Source: Poindextera sp036494815
GTDB taxonomy: Bacteria; Pseudomonadota; Alphaproteobacteria; Caulobacterales; Caulobacteraceae
NCBI GenBank assembly: GCA_036494815.1
Contig: DASXNV010000033.1
Span: 1-64,000 of the forward strand
Length of the DNA stretch: 64,000 nt
Direction of reading: 5' to 3'
The position numbers were made by a program, and so were the translations under genes. Shown here one piece after another: positions 8,160-16,697 of this stretch. Under the pieces are notes generated by a model that was not told the DNA's origin, searched no databases, and saw nothing but the letters and a program-made list of their open reading frames with translations. Every line of letters starts with the position of its first letter. Within the stretch, counting starts at the first letter, position 1.

Positions 8160-8525
8160 CTAGCGCGGGCCGGTTGCTACGGCCAAGGTCAGCTTCGTGG
8201 CCCCGTTCTGGGCCCTGACCAATGGGTTGCCCAGTGATGCCACCGTCTGGTCGACGGTCGCTTTCATGCAGGTCCGGTATGCGGCGAGTTCGGTGGGGAA
8301 CCGGATATCCGGTTTGCCTCCGCAGATCTCCTCGGCCGCGAATTGGATGCGGAACAAAGCGGCTTTGGCGCCCAACGCGCTGTGAAGGTCCAGGTCGCCG
8401 ACCTGGATCCTGACCGAAGCGGAACTGTCGTCATCAGCGACGGTGTTGGCCGGCGCGGCATAGGCGCTGGTGGTGAAGCCCAAGGCGACGAGCGCTGTGA
8501 ACGTCAATAGGGTCTTGGCGATCAT
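8160..8525 (-). CDS. UrcA family exported protein
   Basis: A 121-residue small secreted protein of the UrcA family, common in Caulobacterales and sphingomonads and of unknown function. It has a Sec signal peptide ending at about AYA-APA. The mature part shows the family pattern 'VRIQVGDLDLHSALGAKAAL', a first Cys (EEICGG) and a second Cys (YRTCM), probably a disulfide, and the terminal 'VASLGNPLVRA'. I chose ATG at 8525 because AGGAAAG lies five bases upstream; an ATG 15 bases earlier has no such site. It is divergent from the winged-helix regulator, with 124 bases between the starts. Confidence 0.85.
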   Translation of the reverse strand: MIAKTLLTFTALVALGFTTSAYAAPANTVADDDSSASVRIQVGDLDLHSALGAKAALFRIQFAAEEICGGKPDIRFPTELAAYRTCMKATVDQTVASLGNPLVRAQNGATKLTLAVATGPR

Positions 8526-8649
8526 AATGGCTTTCCTCATTGCATGACGGACAAGCTAAATTCGCTCGGAAGGCCTAGACCCGAATTGTTGTGCCAATAT
8601 TTGTTGGCGCGTGGGTCGCATTGGGCCAGCGCCGCGGGGGAAAATTGAG

Positions 8650-10239
8650 ATGGCGCAAATTGGCTTTCACGGCGTTGTCTTCGGCGAGGGATTTGCAACG
8701 GCGATGCGGCCCGGCGGTGAGCCGCTGCGTTTCACGCGCCAGGAGCGGACGCTGCTCAGCCTGATGACGCCGCATCCTGGGCGGCTATTCACGCGCGCGG
8801 AATTGTACGCAGCGATCGGCTCGCAGGGTTCCGACCGCAATGTTGACTTCCTCGTCAACCGCCTGCGCACGAAGCTGGACGACACAGCCGCTGAGCGTCT
8901 CTTCATCTCCACCCAATATGGCGAAGGCTACATCTGGATCGCGACGGCGGCCTCGCTCGCGACCGATCCGGCCGTGCTCGTCATCGGTCCGGTCCGTGGC
9001 CCTGTGGCGGATCTGTCGCTGGGGGTGCTGAAGTCTTTGCAGCGCGCGCTCAAAACGCGACTAGCTGACGGTCACGACGTGGTTCTGGCTCCGGATCTGA
9101 CCGTGGGAGCCCCGACGAGCGCCCACTTCTCCATCGAGGTCGGCTTCCATTGCGTGGCCGAGCGCACGCACGCCGCTTTCGTGCTCCGCCGCGAGGCTTC
9201 GCGCAGTGTCGCCGCGACGTTCCGGGAAGTCTTCGGCGCGGAGGACGCCGCGCCGGCGATCGAGCGGCTGGCTGGCGCGATCGTCGAGGCGATGTGGAGG
9301 ACAATAGCGCTTGGCCCGCCCGCCGCGGCCACACCTACCGACCAGCCGCTGCACCTGCGCATGCACGAGGCTTCCGCCCTGCTCGACCCGCCGGGCGCCA
9401 CCTGGCTCGCCAATGGGGACCAACTCGCCCGGCTCCGGGCCGAAGACCCCCTCGACCCTACGCTGGCCCTGATGTGGGCCATGCACCTCTTCGCGCGTAT
9501 GACCCTGGTCCCGGGACCAGTGCCCCTCAGTCGCCAGGCGGTGAGCGCCGTCGACGACGAGATCGAATGGCTGGTGCTGCGGCACCTGGACGCCCTGCGC
9601 GATAGTCCCATCATGGCCTTGGCCGCGGCCAAGCTGCTCCTGTTACTCGACCGGGATCACGTGGATCTGGCCGAAAGTCTGGCGAATCAATCCTTTACCG
9701 CCAGCACGGCCTTCGCGGCGGCCCTGCCGGTGCTAGGCCAAGTTCACGCCTATCGCGGCGAACTCGCCGAAGCCCGCCGGCTCTACGATGAGGCGTTACA
9801 GCTCTGTGAGGCGGGCTCCACGTTCGAGACCTATATCCTTGTCCTGAAAGCCATGGCGTTCATCGCCGATAACGACCATGCCGGCGCCGAGGTCGTCTTT
9901 GAGCGAATCCTTGAGATCGAGCCCCGCCACCTCCGCCGATTCGGAATCCTGTTCCTCCCGCCCGCCGACGACGGCCTCGCCCGCCGGCTCGCGCCGCTGG
10001 CCGACCGGGCGGACAGGGCCTACGCCGAGCGCGTCCTCGCCTACCAATATTACCGCGTCGCCGATTTGTTTCAGGATCCGGCCCATACGGCAAACGTGAT
10101 GCATGGCCCCCTGACCCACCTGATCCGCCGCTTCGGACCGACGGTGCTGCCCGAAGAAATCTGGAACGAACTGCCCGCGGAACTTCAATATCTGCGCGTG
10201 AACCGGGCGCCTGCACGCCAAAGCCCTATTTCCGGATGA
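8650..10239 (+). CDS. OmpR-type winged-helix regulator fused to TPR region
   Basis: A 529-residue cytoplasmic transcription factor without a receiver domain. Residues about 20-95 form an OmpR/PhoB-type winged helix ('FTRQERTLLSLMTPHPGRLF', then 'VDFLVNRLRTKL' and 'YGEGYIW'). A middle alpha/beta region (about 105-220) and a C-terminal alpha-helical TPR-like region follow. This layout matches the CadC/HilA-like 'winged helix plus TPR' regulators, but no transmembrane helix is evident. ATG at 8650 is preferred over the upstream in-frame ATG at 8611, since it starts just before the domain and has GGGG upstream. It probably controls the divergent urcA-like gene or itself. Confidence 0.75.
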   Translation: MAQIGFHGVVFGEGFATAMRPGGEPLRFTRQERTLLSLMTPHPGRLFTRAELYAAIGSQGSDRNVDFLVNRLRTKLDDTAAERLFISTQYGEGYIWIATAASLATDPAVLVIGPVRGPVADLSLGVLKSLQRALKTRLADGHDVVLAPDLTVGAPTSAHFSIEVGFHCVAERTHAAFVLRREASRSVAATFREVFGAEDAAPAIERLAGAIVEAMWRTIALGPPAAATPTDQPLHLRMHEASALLDPPGATWLANGDQLARLRAEDPLDPTLALMWAMHLFARMTLVPGPVPLSRQAVSAVDDEIEWLVLRHLDALRDSPIMALAAAKLLLLLDRDHVDLAESLANQSFTASTAFAAALPVLGQVHAYRGELAEARRLYDEALQLCEAGSTFETYILVLKAMAFIADNDHAGAEVVFERILEIEPRHLRRFGILFLPPADDGLARRLAPLADRADRAYAERVLAYQYYRVADLFQDPAHTANVMHGPLTHLIRRFGPTVLPEEIWNELPAELQYLRVNRAPARQSPISG

Positions 10240-10290
10240 AATCCCCACCGGTCGGCGGCGGTGGGCGCCGCCCAAGGCGCAAACCTGCCC

Positions 10291-10596
10291 TCACTCCTGA
10301 GCCTTGACCTCCAGGGCGAGCCAGCGGCGCGGCCACTGCCGCCCCAGGGGGCGGACTTCGCCGGCCTTGAGCGCCAGGGCGCCCACCGCCCTGGCCGCCA
10401 GCGCGCTGATCGCGTGGACCGGCTCCAGGCCCAGGACCGGGCTAGTGGCCACCCGGCCAATCAGCAGGGCCGCATCGATCGCCCGCCACTCGGCCTTGGC
10501 CCGGTCTTCGTGACCCACGGCGAAGAAATGGCGCAGAGGGACCGGCTCGCCAGCCAACTCCACCATCACCCCGATCAGCCACCCGCTCGCCATCAC
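10291..10596 (-). CDS. Hypothetical protein, 101 aa
   Basis: A small protein of unknown function. The composition is protein-like, with a central 'FAVGHEDRAKAEWRAIDAAL' segment and a Pro/Arg-rich C terminus, and no signal peptide. It lies alone between the convergent winged-helix regulator and the decayed gene at 10664, with 50 bases to the former. No family recognised and confidence is moderate only, since the opposite strand also has an open frame. Confidence 0.5.
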   Translation of the reverse strand: MMASGWLIGVMVELAGEPVPLRHFFAVGHEDRAKAEWRAIDAALLIGRVATSPVLGLEPVHAISALAARAVGALALKAGEVRPLGRQWPRRWLALEVKAQE

Positions 10597-10663
10597 GGCA
10601 TAGCTAGCATGCTCGCGGCGTTAGTTCAGCCGTTTCCGGGGGGCGTGTCGGCCCATTCGCCGC

Positions 10664-11325
10664 CTATCGCCCCGTCGCCGGCGCCGGTTGAAACCTCAGA
10701 AACAGATTCAGCGTCAGGCGGCCGGTGCGCGGATTGGCGTCGAACGCAAAGCCAGGGCCGATATTCCCCGAGCGGAGACTGGCGCCGCGATAGATCAGCA
10801 GTCGGTTGAACACGCCGTCATAGGCGGCGATCCGCTCGAACAGGGGGGTGCGCCATGGATATAGCCCGGCGGCGGCCTGCTGACCTTCAGTTCGCCGTCG
10901 AGCACAGCCTCATAGGCGTCCATGCGATCGGCCGTGATCGCCACAAATCCGGTTCGGCGATGGCGACACAAAAATGTGTGCCGTCCTGGTCGCCGGGGCA
11001 CAGATAGAGCAGCAGGGCCAGGAACCGGGGTACGGTGGAATCGATATGCGGAACCTTCTGCCTGGGCTGTCGCCCAGGCTGAAGGTTTCGCGCACGGCCC
11101 CATCCAGAAAGGCGTGCATGGCCAACGCATAGGGTGAACCGGCGCGGTGAGCCCCCGATAATAGGTCCGCGCCGGCGCGCGAAAGGCCGCCAGGCCAGTG
11201 GCGTAGTCGATCAGGGCGCTTGGATCGCCTGCGGAATTGTCGATCACCATGACGGGCGAACGCTCCGCGCCCACAAGATCCACCCGGCTTTGCAGGCGGG
11301 GGTGCGGACGAAACTCCAAGGTCAT
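10664..11325 (-). pseudogene. DUF6445-like gene broken by several frameshifts
   Basis: Joining three frames on the minus strand gives a continuous protein of about 220 residues. It starts with 'MTLEFRPHPRLQ', passes 'VMVIDNSAGDPSALIDYA', then 'YALAMHAFLDGAVRETFS', 'HRRTGFVAITADRMDAYEAV', 'LFERIAAYDGVFNRLLIYRG' and 'TGRLTLNLFLRF', and ends at a TAG at 10664-10666. This matches the DUF6445 family, often found in TonB-receptor/SapC loci. At least four one- or two-base shifts break it, near 10840 (six C where seven are needed), 10970, 11060 and 11125. Several lie in short homopolymers. Function of the family is unknown. Confidence 0.65.
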
Positions 11326-11565
11326 TCGCCAGCTTCCTGGGCGGTTTGTGGGAGGGCGCGCGAAAATGGCGCCGGGCGCACGAAACACACCGGCGGCTAT
11401 TTCGCCAACTGATAAGTGACCGGTAACAGCGACTCTCGGGCCGACGCTGGCGCGTTCGATTGACAGGATAGGGCGCGCAAATCACATCTGCGGACCCTGA
11501 CGCCGTTTTGACACTGTCGCCGGGGGCTCTATTGCGGTGTCTCGTTCGCCGGAGAGGGTGAAGAC

Positions 11566-12609
11566 TTGGCCAACAAATCCGGACGTCGCGGCAACAATGT
11601 GGTGACCATCCGCGAGGTGGCGCGCCATGCGGGCGTGTCGCCCATGACGGTCTCGCGCGTGGTCAATGGCGAGAGCAATGTGCGCGAGCCGACCCGGATC
11701 AAGGTCGCCGCCTCGATCAAGGCCCTCAACTATTCCCCCAACCTGGCCGCACGCAGCCTGGCCAGCGCCGACGCCATCCGCATCGCCTTGCTCTACAGCA
11801 ATCCCAGCGCCGCCTATCTCAGCGAATTCCTGGTGGGCAGCCTGGAGCAGAGCAGCCTGAGCGGCTGCCAGTTGCTGATCGAAAAATGCGACGGCTTCAA
11901 GAGCGAGCTGGCGGCCATCGACAAGCTGCTGGCGGCGGGCGCCGATGGGGTGATCCTGCCGCCGCCCCTGTGTGACTCCGAGGTGGCGCTGAAGGCGCTG
12001 GAGGCCGCGGGCACGCTGGCGGTGGCGGTGGCGACGGGGCGGCAGACGGACGACCTTTCCGCCGTGCGGATCGACGACTACGAAGCCGCCCGGGTCATGA
12101 CCCGGCATCTTCTGTCCCTGGGCCACCGGGACATCGCCCTGATCAAGGGCCATCCCAACCAGACCGCCAGCCATCGGCGCGAACTGGGGTTTCGGGCGGC
12201 TATGCAGGAGGCGGGGGTCCAGGTGGCCGAAGACCGCGTCGCCCAGGGCTATTTCACCTATCATTCCGGCCTCGACGCGGCCGAGGCGCTGCTCAAGGCG
12301 GCGTCCCGCCCCACGGCCATCTTCGCCAGCAATGACGACATGGCCGCGGCGACCGTGGCCCTGGCCCATCGCCTGGGCCTGGACGTTCCGAGGGACCTGA
12401 CCGTAGTCGGGTTCGACGACACCGCCCTGGCCAGCACCGTCTGGCCGACCCTGACCACCGTGCGCCGGCCCATCGCCGACATGGCCCGGGCGGCGGTGAT
12501 TCTGCTGATCGAGCAGATCCGCCGACGCCGCGCCGGCCTGCCGCCGGAAGTGGCCCACCGGGTGCTGGATTTCACCCTGGTCGAGCGCGACTCCACCGCC
12601 GCGCGATAA
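11566..12609 (+). CDS. LacI family sugar-responsive repressor
   Basis: A 347-residue LacI/GalR regulator. The N-terminal helix-turn-helix and hinge are clear ('VTIREVARHAGVSPMTVSRV', then 'NYSPNLAARSLAS'), followed by a periplasmic-binding-protein-like effector domain ('ASNDDMAAATVALAHRLGLD', 'VVGFDDTALAS', 'TTVRRPIADMARAAV'). Start is TTG at 11566, supported by GGAGAGGGTG seven bases upstream. The gene reads intact although most neighbours are broken. Two copies of a palindrome (TGGTAGCGCTACCA core), at 12688 and 14383, are the likely operators, one just downstream of this gene and before the transporter remnant. Effector unknown; a plant-polysaccharide sugar fits the debris around it. Confidence 0.85.
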   Translation: MANKSGRRGNNVVTIREVARHAGVSPMTVSRVVNGESNVREPTRIKVAASIKALNYSPNLAARSLASADAIRIALLYSNPSAAYLSEFLVGSLEQSSLSGCQLLIEKCDGFKSELAAIDKLLAAGADGVILPPPLCDSEVALKALEAAGTLAVAVATGRQTDDLSAVRIDDYEAARVMTRHLLSLGHRDIALIKGHPNQTASHRRELGFRAAMQEAGVQVAEDRVAQGYFTYHSGLDAAEALLKAASRPTAIFASNDDMAAATVALAHRLGLDVPRDLTVVGFDDTALASTVWPTLTTVRRPIADMARAAVILLIEQIRRRRAGLPPEVAHRVLDFTLVERDSTAAR

Positions 12610-12687
12610 CGCGCCCCGGCGCGCGCAACCGGCGCCGACACTCTCGCCACAGCCAACGCCCTTGACAGACGCGTCGGCGGCGCAGAC

Positions 12688-12704
12688 TGGTAGCGCTACC
12701 AATA
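12688..12704. promoter_or_regulatory. Putative LacI operator 1
   Basis: TGGTAGCGCTACCA is a perfect 14-base palindrome with the central CG typical of LacI-family operators, followed by ATA. A TTGACA-like -35 box lies at 12662-12667, but no clear -10 was found. It sits between lacI and the transporter remnant. The same 15 bases GTAGCGCTACCAATA recur at 14383-14397. Confidence 0.7.
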
Positions 12705-12766
12705 GCGCGACGCTCAAGTCGAGCTTGGGGGATCGTCCATGCACCATTTAGCAACAGGGTCGATCG

Positions 12767-13466
12767 GTGGCTGATTTCCTGCCCTGCGACTGGCGTGAGG
12801 CGACCCTGGTGGGACGTCTGGACCTGGGCGATGGCCCGACCCCGATTCTGGTCGTGGGCGTGATGCTGTCGATTTTCCAGCAGCTCGTGGGTATCAATGC
12901 AGTGCTCTACTACGCGCCGATGATGTTCAAGAACATGGGCTCGTCCACCGACGGCGCCCTATTGCAGACGGTTATCGTGGGCGCGGCAAATGTGGTGTTC
13001 ACCATCGTCGCCATGGCCACGGTGGAAAGCCTGGGGCGCAAGCCGCTGCTGATCGCCGGAGCGGTGGTCATGGCCATGTCCATGCTCGCCTTGGGCGGAC
13101 TGTTCGCCTCGCACCAGATGGGACTGCTGTCCCTGATCATGGTCATCGTCTATATCGCCGGCTTCCCCTTTTCCTCGGGGCCGATCGTTTGGGTGATGCT
13201 GGCCGAGATCTTCACCAACTCGATCAAGGGCCAGGCCATGGCCCTGGCCGTGCAATGGCTGGCCAATCTGGTGGTGTCATGGTCGTTCAAGGTGATCAAC
13301 GGAGATTCGGCCCTGAACGCCACCTTCAACCACAGCCTCGCCTATGTGTTCTACGGGGTGATGATCATCCCGGCCGCACTGTTCGTGTGGTCGCTTCGTG
13401 CCGGTGACCAAGGGGCGCAGCTTGGAGGGCATCTAGGAGCTGTGGGGCCGTCAGCTGGCTCACTAG
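12767..13466 (+). pseudogene. Sugar porter (XylE/GalP-like MFS), truncated and frameshifted
   Basis: Only the second half of a 12-helix sugar/H+ symporter is present. It begins at the TM7 signature ('FQQLVGINAVLYYAPMMFKN'), continues through 'ESLGRKPLLIAGA', 'FPFSSGPIVWVMLAEIF' and the last helices. The first six helices are missing. An isolated start (ATG 12739 with GGGG upstream) reads 11 codons and stops, probably the old start. Near the end one indel (about 13391) moves the frame away from the conserved 'PVTKGRSLEGI', and in the restored frame a TAG at 13434 replaces the usual Glu codon before 'ELWG'. Three separate lesions make it a dead gene. Confidence 0.8.
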
Positions 13467-13527
13467 CCGGTGGTGATGGCGGCCGGCGCGGTGGAACTCC
13501 GCTGAAGCCGCCTGGGCTTGTTGAAGC

Positions 13528-14409
13528 GTGATCCGCCTGCGACGCGGCGCGCTGGCGCTCGATCTGGTTCCGCAATGGGGCGGCGGGATCTCCCGCCTGA
13601 CCTATGAGGGGATCGACGTGCTGCGGCCTCCGCTGGGCGGCCCGGGTGATCCCCGGCCGTTGGAGCTGGCCTGTTTCCCGCTGGTCCCCTTCGCCAACCG
13701 CGTCGCCCATGGCCGCTTCACCTTTGGCGGCCGCGCGGTTGCGCTGGAGGGGAACCTGGATGGCCAGCCGCACCCTCTGCACGGCCATGGCTGGCTTGCG
13801 CCCTGGCGGGTCGAGGACAGCGGGGAGGGGCGGGCCTTGCTCAGCTTCGTGCACAAGGCCGGCGCCTGGCCCTGGCCCTATCGCGTCACCCAGCAGGTGG
13901 AGCTTGGGGGGCACGGCCTGTCGCTCGCCTTGACCCTGACCAACCTGGCGGACGAACCCGCCCCGGCGGGCCTGGGCTTTCATCCTTATTTCCCCGATCG
14001 CGCCAACGCGCGTCTGACCGCGAACCTCGACGGTGTCTGGGGTATCGACACCGCGTTTCTGCCGACCGCGCATCATGACGGCCTGCCCTTCGCCGACTGG
14101 CGGGGCGGCGCGGCCTTGGCGCAGCCGAGCCTGATCGACCATTGCCACACCGGTTGGGACGGATCGGCGCGAATCGATCTGTCGGGGCAAGGGCTCACGT
14201 TGCGCATGACCGCCTCGGCTGATCTTCGCTGGTTGCACGTCTACTCGCCGCCCGGCGAAGACTTTTTCTGCGTAGAGCCGGTGAGCCACAGGCCCGACGC
14301 CTTGAACGCGCCAGATCCGTTATCGCAAGGCGTGCGGAGCCTAGGTGCGGGGGAGAGCATGACGGTTTCGATGACGCTCGATGTAGCGCTACCAATAAAG
14401 CAGCTGTAA
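13528..14409 (+). CDS. Aldose 1-epimerase family protein
   Basis: A 293-residue galactose-mutarotase-like enzyme that interconverts alpha and beta anomers of an aldose in the cytoplasm. Family landmarks are 'FPLVPFANRVAHGRF' (sugar-binding Asn-Arg), 'PLHGHGWLAPW' (catalytic His region), 'GLGFHPYFP' and a C-terminal Glu in 'FFCVEPVSH'. Start GTG at 13528. The frame is intact, in contrast to the transporter before it and the fragments after it. The 3' end contains the second LacI-type operator copy. Likely part of the same sugar regulon as the LacI gene. Confidence 0.85.
   Translation: MIRLRRGALALDLVPQWGGGISRLTYEGIDVLRPPLGGPGDPRPLELACFPLVPFANRVAHGRFTFGGRAVALEGNLDGQPHPLHGHGWLAPWRVEDSGEGRALLSFVHKAGAWPWPYRVTQQVELGGHGLSLALTLTNLADEPAPAGLGFHPYFPDRANARLTANLDGVWGIDTAFLPTAHHDGLPFADWRGGAALAQPSLIDHCHTGWDGSARIDLSGQGLTLRMTASADLRWLHVYSPPGEDFFCVEPVSHRPDALNAPDPLSQGVRSLGAGESMTVSMTLDVALPIKQL
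14383..14397. promoter_or_regulatory. Putative LacI operator 2, inside the end of the epimerase gene
   Basis: GTAGCGCTACCAATA is identical over 15 bases to the operator at 12690-12704, including the non-palindromic ATA. It lies 118 bases before the first ATG of the mutarotase-like fragment, so it probably served a promoter for that now broken gene. Confidence 0.6.
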
Positions 14410-14500
14410 ATCTGAAAAGTCCTCCCAAGATGCGTCATCCGCCATGTGAGCGATAACAGAGACGTCTGATGGCCGAATCCAGAGTGCTGGACGGCTTGGA

Positions 14501-14642
14501 ATGGGGGAAACGAATGTTCGAGATTCAGGAACCTCCGCACCCATGTCCGATAGCGCCGACCCGAGCCTGACGCGCCACGTCCTGCTGCAGGACCTGAAGG
14601 ACGACGCCGCAACGATCGACCGCTATCGCCAATGGCATGCGC
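14501..14642 (+). pseudogene. L-rhamnose mutarotase-like gene, 5' fragment
   Basis: The frame from ATG 14501 (or ATG 14543, 'MSDSADPSL') reads into 'RHVLLQDLKDDAATIDRYRQ' followed by WHAP, the opening of the L-rhamnose/L-fucose mutarotase family (about 105-115 residues when whole). Similarity stops at about 14640, exactly where antisense sequence of a GH74-like gene begins. The remainder of the frame to 14746 is not part of the family. So this is the first third of a gene cut by a rearrangement at or near GCATGC (14635-14640). Confidence 0.6.
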
Positions 14643-14918
14643 CCAGCAACTGGTTGTCGTCGCGGCCCAGGCTGTCGTTCCAAGCGTCCCAGGCCTTGGC
14701 CGGGGGATCCCAGCGAAAACACCCGCCCACTTCGGTGCGAGCGTAGAGCAAGCCGCGCGCCTTGGGATGAAAGGCCAGGCCGGAAACGACTCCCCGCCGC
14801 CAAACGGCGCTGCGCTCCATTGATAGGCTTTGGAGGGAGGGGAGGAAGCCACGCCCAGGGCCGGCCAAGCTCCCGCAACCAACCAGACAGCGACTGTCAG
14901 CGCCCGCCAGTCCCGCAT
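14638..14918 (-). pseudogene. GH74/xyloglucanase-like gene, 5' fragment with frameshift
   Basis: Starting at ATG 14918 (GGAAGAG upstream), the minus strand encodes a signal peptide ending near 'LGVASSPPS'. Then comes 'YQWSAAPFGGG' and, after a one-base shift in a G run (near 14790), 'VVSGLAFHPKARGLLYARTE', 'VGGCFRWDP' and 'SLGRDDNQLLG'. That is the start of the first beta-propeller of GH74 xyloglucanase-type enzymes. Only about 90 of the usual 700 or more residues remain; it ends at the junction with the inverted mutarotase fragment. Confidence 0.6.
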
Positions 14919-15060
14919 CTCTTCCGCCAACCCTGGCCGTGGCCCCCAATCGGCGTCGCAGTCAGGGACATGCGCGGGCGTTGGAGCGCCTATCCAGAAA
15001 ATGGTGGCGGAAACTTTTAGGTGGCGCATAAAATTTTTTGGAAAGCGCCGAACTGTTTTG

Positions 15061-16080
15061 TCAGTCGCTCGGCAAGGCTTCGAAGAATTTCAGAACCTGG
15101 ACCTCATAGGCCGCACCCTCGGCCTTGGCGAAGCTTTGCGGCAGGCTTCGATCGGCGAAGGCCTCGATGATGGCCGGGTGGATATAGGCGGAGCGGCACA
15201 CGGCCGGTGTATTGCCCAGCAGTCCGGCGGTAGCCTTCACGCAATGGGCGACCAAATGCTTGATCTCCTGCTCTCCATCCGGCGCTGGCTGCATCGCCAG
15301 GGCCTTGGCGGTGGCGATCGAGCCCGCCCAGGTGCGGAAGTCCTTGGCCGTGAAATTCTCGCCGGTGCTGTCGCGAAGATAGGCGTTGACGTCCGCCGAG
15401 TCGATTTGCCGGCGCTCGCCCTGTTCGTCCACATACTGGAACAGGCGCTGACCCGGCAGGTCCTGCAGCGCCTTGACGATACGCGCCAGCCGGCGGTCGC
15501 GCACGCCGGCGCGATGCTTGACGCCGCTCTTGCCCTTGAACTCGAACATCAGCCGCCCGCCCTCGGTCCTGACGTGCCGATTGCGCAGGGTGGTGAGGCC
15601 AAAGCTGTTATTGGCCTTGGCGTACTCGTCGTTGCCCACCCGGATCAGGGTCAGTTCCAGCAGGCGCACCACCGTGGCCACCACCTTGTCGTGGGTCAGG
15701 CCGTGCTCGCTTAAATCCGCATCGACCTTGGCGCGGATAACGGGCAGGGCGCGGCCGAACGCGGCCATGTGTGCGAACTTTGTCTCATCCCGCCGCTCGC
15801 GCCAGCGCTCATGATAGCGATACTGCTTGCGACCCTTGGCGTCCCGGCCGGTGGCCTGGATGTGGCCGACCGGATCGGCGCAGATCCAGACATCTTCATA
15901 GGCGGGCGGTACGGCTAGCTTTCGGATCCGTTCCAAGGTCGGCGCGTCGTGGATCGCGGCGCCGTCGGGGCCGACATAGCTGAACCCCTTGCCCCGCCGA
16001 CGCCGTCGGATACCCGGCTGATCGTCCTGAACGTAGCGCAGTCCTCCGTCATGGAGGCAGGTCTGTGTGGATGAGTTCAA
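15061..16080 (-). CDS. DNA topoisomerase IB (poxvirus-like)
   Basis: A 339-residue type IB topoisomerase that relaxes supercoils by transient 3'-phosphotyrosyl nicks. The N-terminal DNA-binding part contains 'GFSYVGPDGAAI' and 'RIRKLAVPPAYEDVWIC', and 'GHIQATGRDAKGRKQYRYH' carries a catalytic-site Arg. The core has 'VGNDEYAKANNSFGLTTLRN', 'FEFKGKSGVKH' with a catalytic Lys region, and 'FTAKDFRTWAGS'. The nucleophile Tyr is in 'CRSAYIHPAII'. No Met precedes residue 85, so I place the start at TTG 16080, which overlaps the upstream exoD stop as TTGA. Length fits bacterial members (about 330-360). Confidence 0.85.
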   Translation of the reverse strand: MNSSTQTCLHDGGLRYVQDDQPGIRRRRRGKGFSYVGPDGAAIHDAPTLERIRKLAVPPAYEDVWICADPVGHIQATGRDAKGRKQYRYHERWRERRDETKFAHMAAFGRALPVIRAKVDADLSEHGLTHDKVVATVVRLLELTLIRVGNDEYAKANNSFGLTTLRNRHVRTEGGRLMFEFKGKSGVKHRAGVRDRRLARIVKALQDLPGQRLFQYVDEQGERRQIDSADVNAYLRDSTGENFTAKDFRTWAGSIATAKALAMQPAPDGEQEIKHLVAHCVKATAGLLGNTPAVCRSAYIHPAIIEAFADRSLPQSFAKAEGAAYEVQVLKFFEALPSD

Positions 16081-16697
16081 AACATCGCCTTCAAATAGTT
16101 CAGGCCGAACGTGAAACCGTGGACGCCCAGGACGATCACCGCCGCCGAGGCCGCGAGCAGGCCGTAGCCGGCGAGCACGAACAGACCGTCCTTTCGTGTC
16201 AGGCCCAGCGAAAACGTCGCCATGGTCAGGGCGGGAACCAGATTGGCGAACGGGATCGGCAGAATCAAAACCAGGGCGACCGCTGTGCAGGCCAGGCCGA
16301 TCATCGCCGCGCCGATCCTGCCGGTCAGAAAGCCGAGGCGCGGATGCACCACGGTCTCCGCCCGCTCCAGAAGCGGCAGGATTCGCCGCAACAGCTTTGT
16401 CAGGGCGGGGCGCTTGATGGTCTGGCGTCCCAACGCCTTGGGCAGCCAGAGGCGTCGCCGCCCAACAGCGATCTGTGGCGCGACCATCAGCAGCGGCGCC
16501 GCCAGCACCATCGACACCCCGGGCGGCAGGGGCAGCAGTATGGGCAAGGTCAGGACGAACAAGACTGGCCCCAGCCCGCCGTCGCCATCCATCTTGGCGG
16601 CCATTTCGTCCAGCGACAGGCGCTGTCTGCGCAAGTGCATCAACGGACGCAATCGAGCGGCGAGGAACTGCGGCGCGGGGTCCGGAGCTATCGGCAT
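16077..16697 (-). CDS. exoD: ExoD-like exopolysaccharide synthesis protein
   Basis: A 206-residue inner-membrane protein of the ExoD family, named for an exopolysaccharide and alkaline-tolerance phenotype in rhizobia; biochemical role unclear. The soluble N terminus is followed by at least four hydrophobic segments ('PVLFVLTLPILLPLPPGVSM', 'AAMIGLACTAVALVLILPIP', 'LVPALTMATFSLGL', 'LAGYGLLAASAAVIVLGV'). The ATG at 16697 fits the family start. Four-base TTGA overlap with the topoisomerase gene suggests co-translation, an unexpected functional pairing. Confidence 0.8.
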   Translation of the reverse strand: MPIAPDPAPQFLAARLRPLMHLRRQRLSLDEMAAKMDGDGGLGPVLFVLTLPILLPLPPGVSMVLAAPLLMVAPQIAVGRRRLWLPKALGRQTIKRPALTKLLRRILPLLERAETVVHPRLGFLTGRIGAAMIGLACTAVALVLILPIPFANLVPALTMATFSLGLTRKDGLFVLAGYGLLAASAAVIVLGVHGFTFGLNYLKAMF

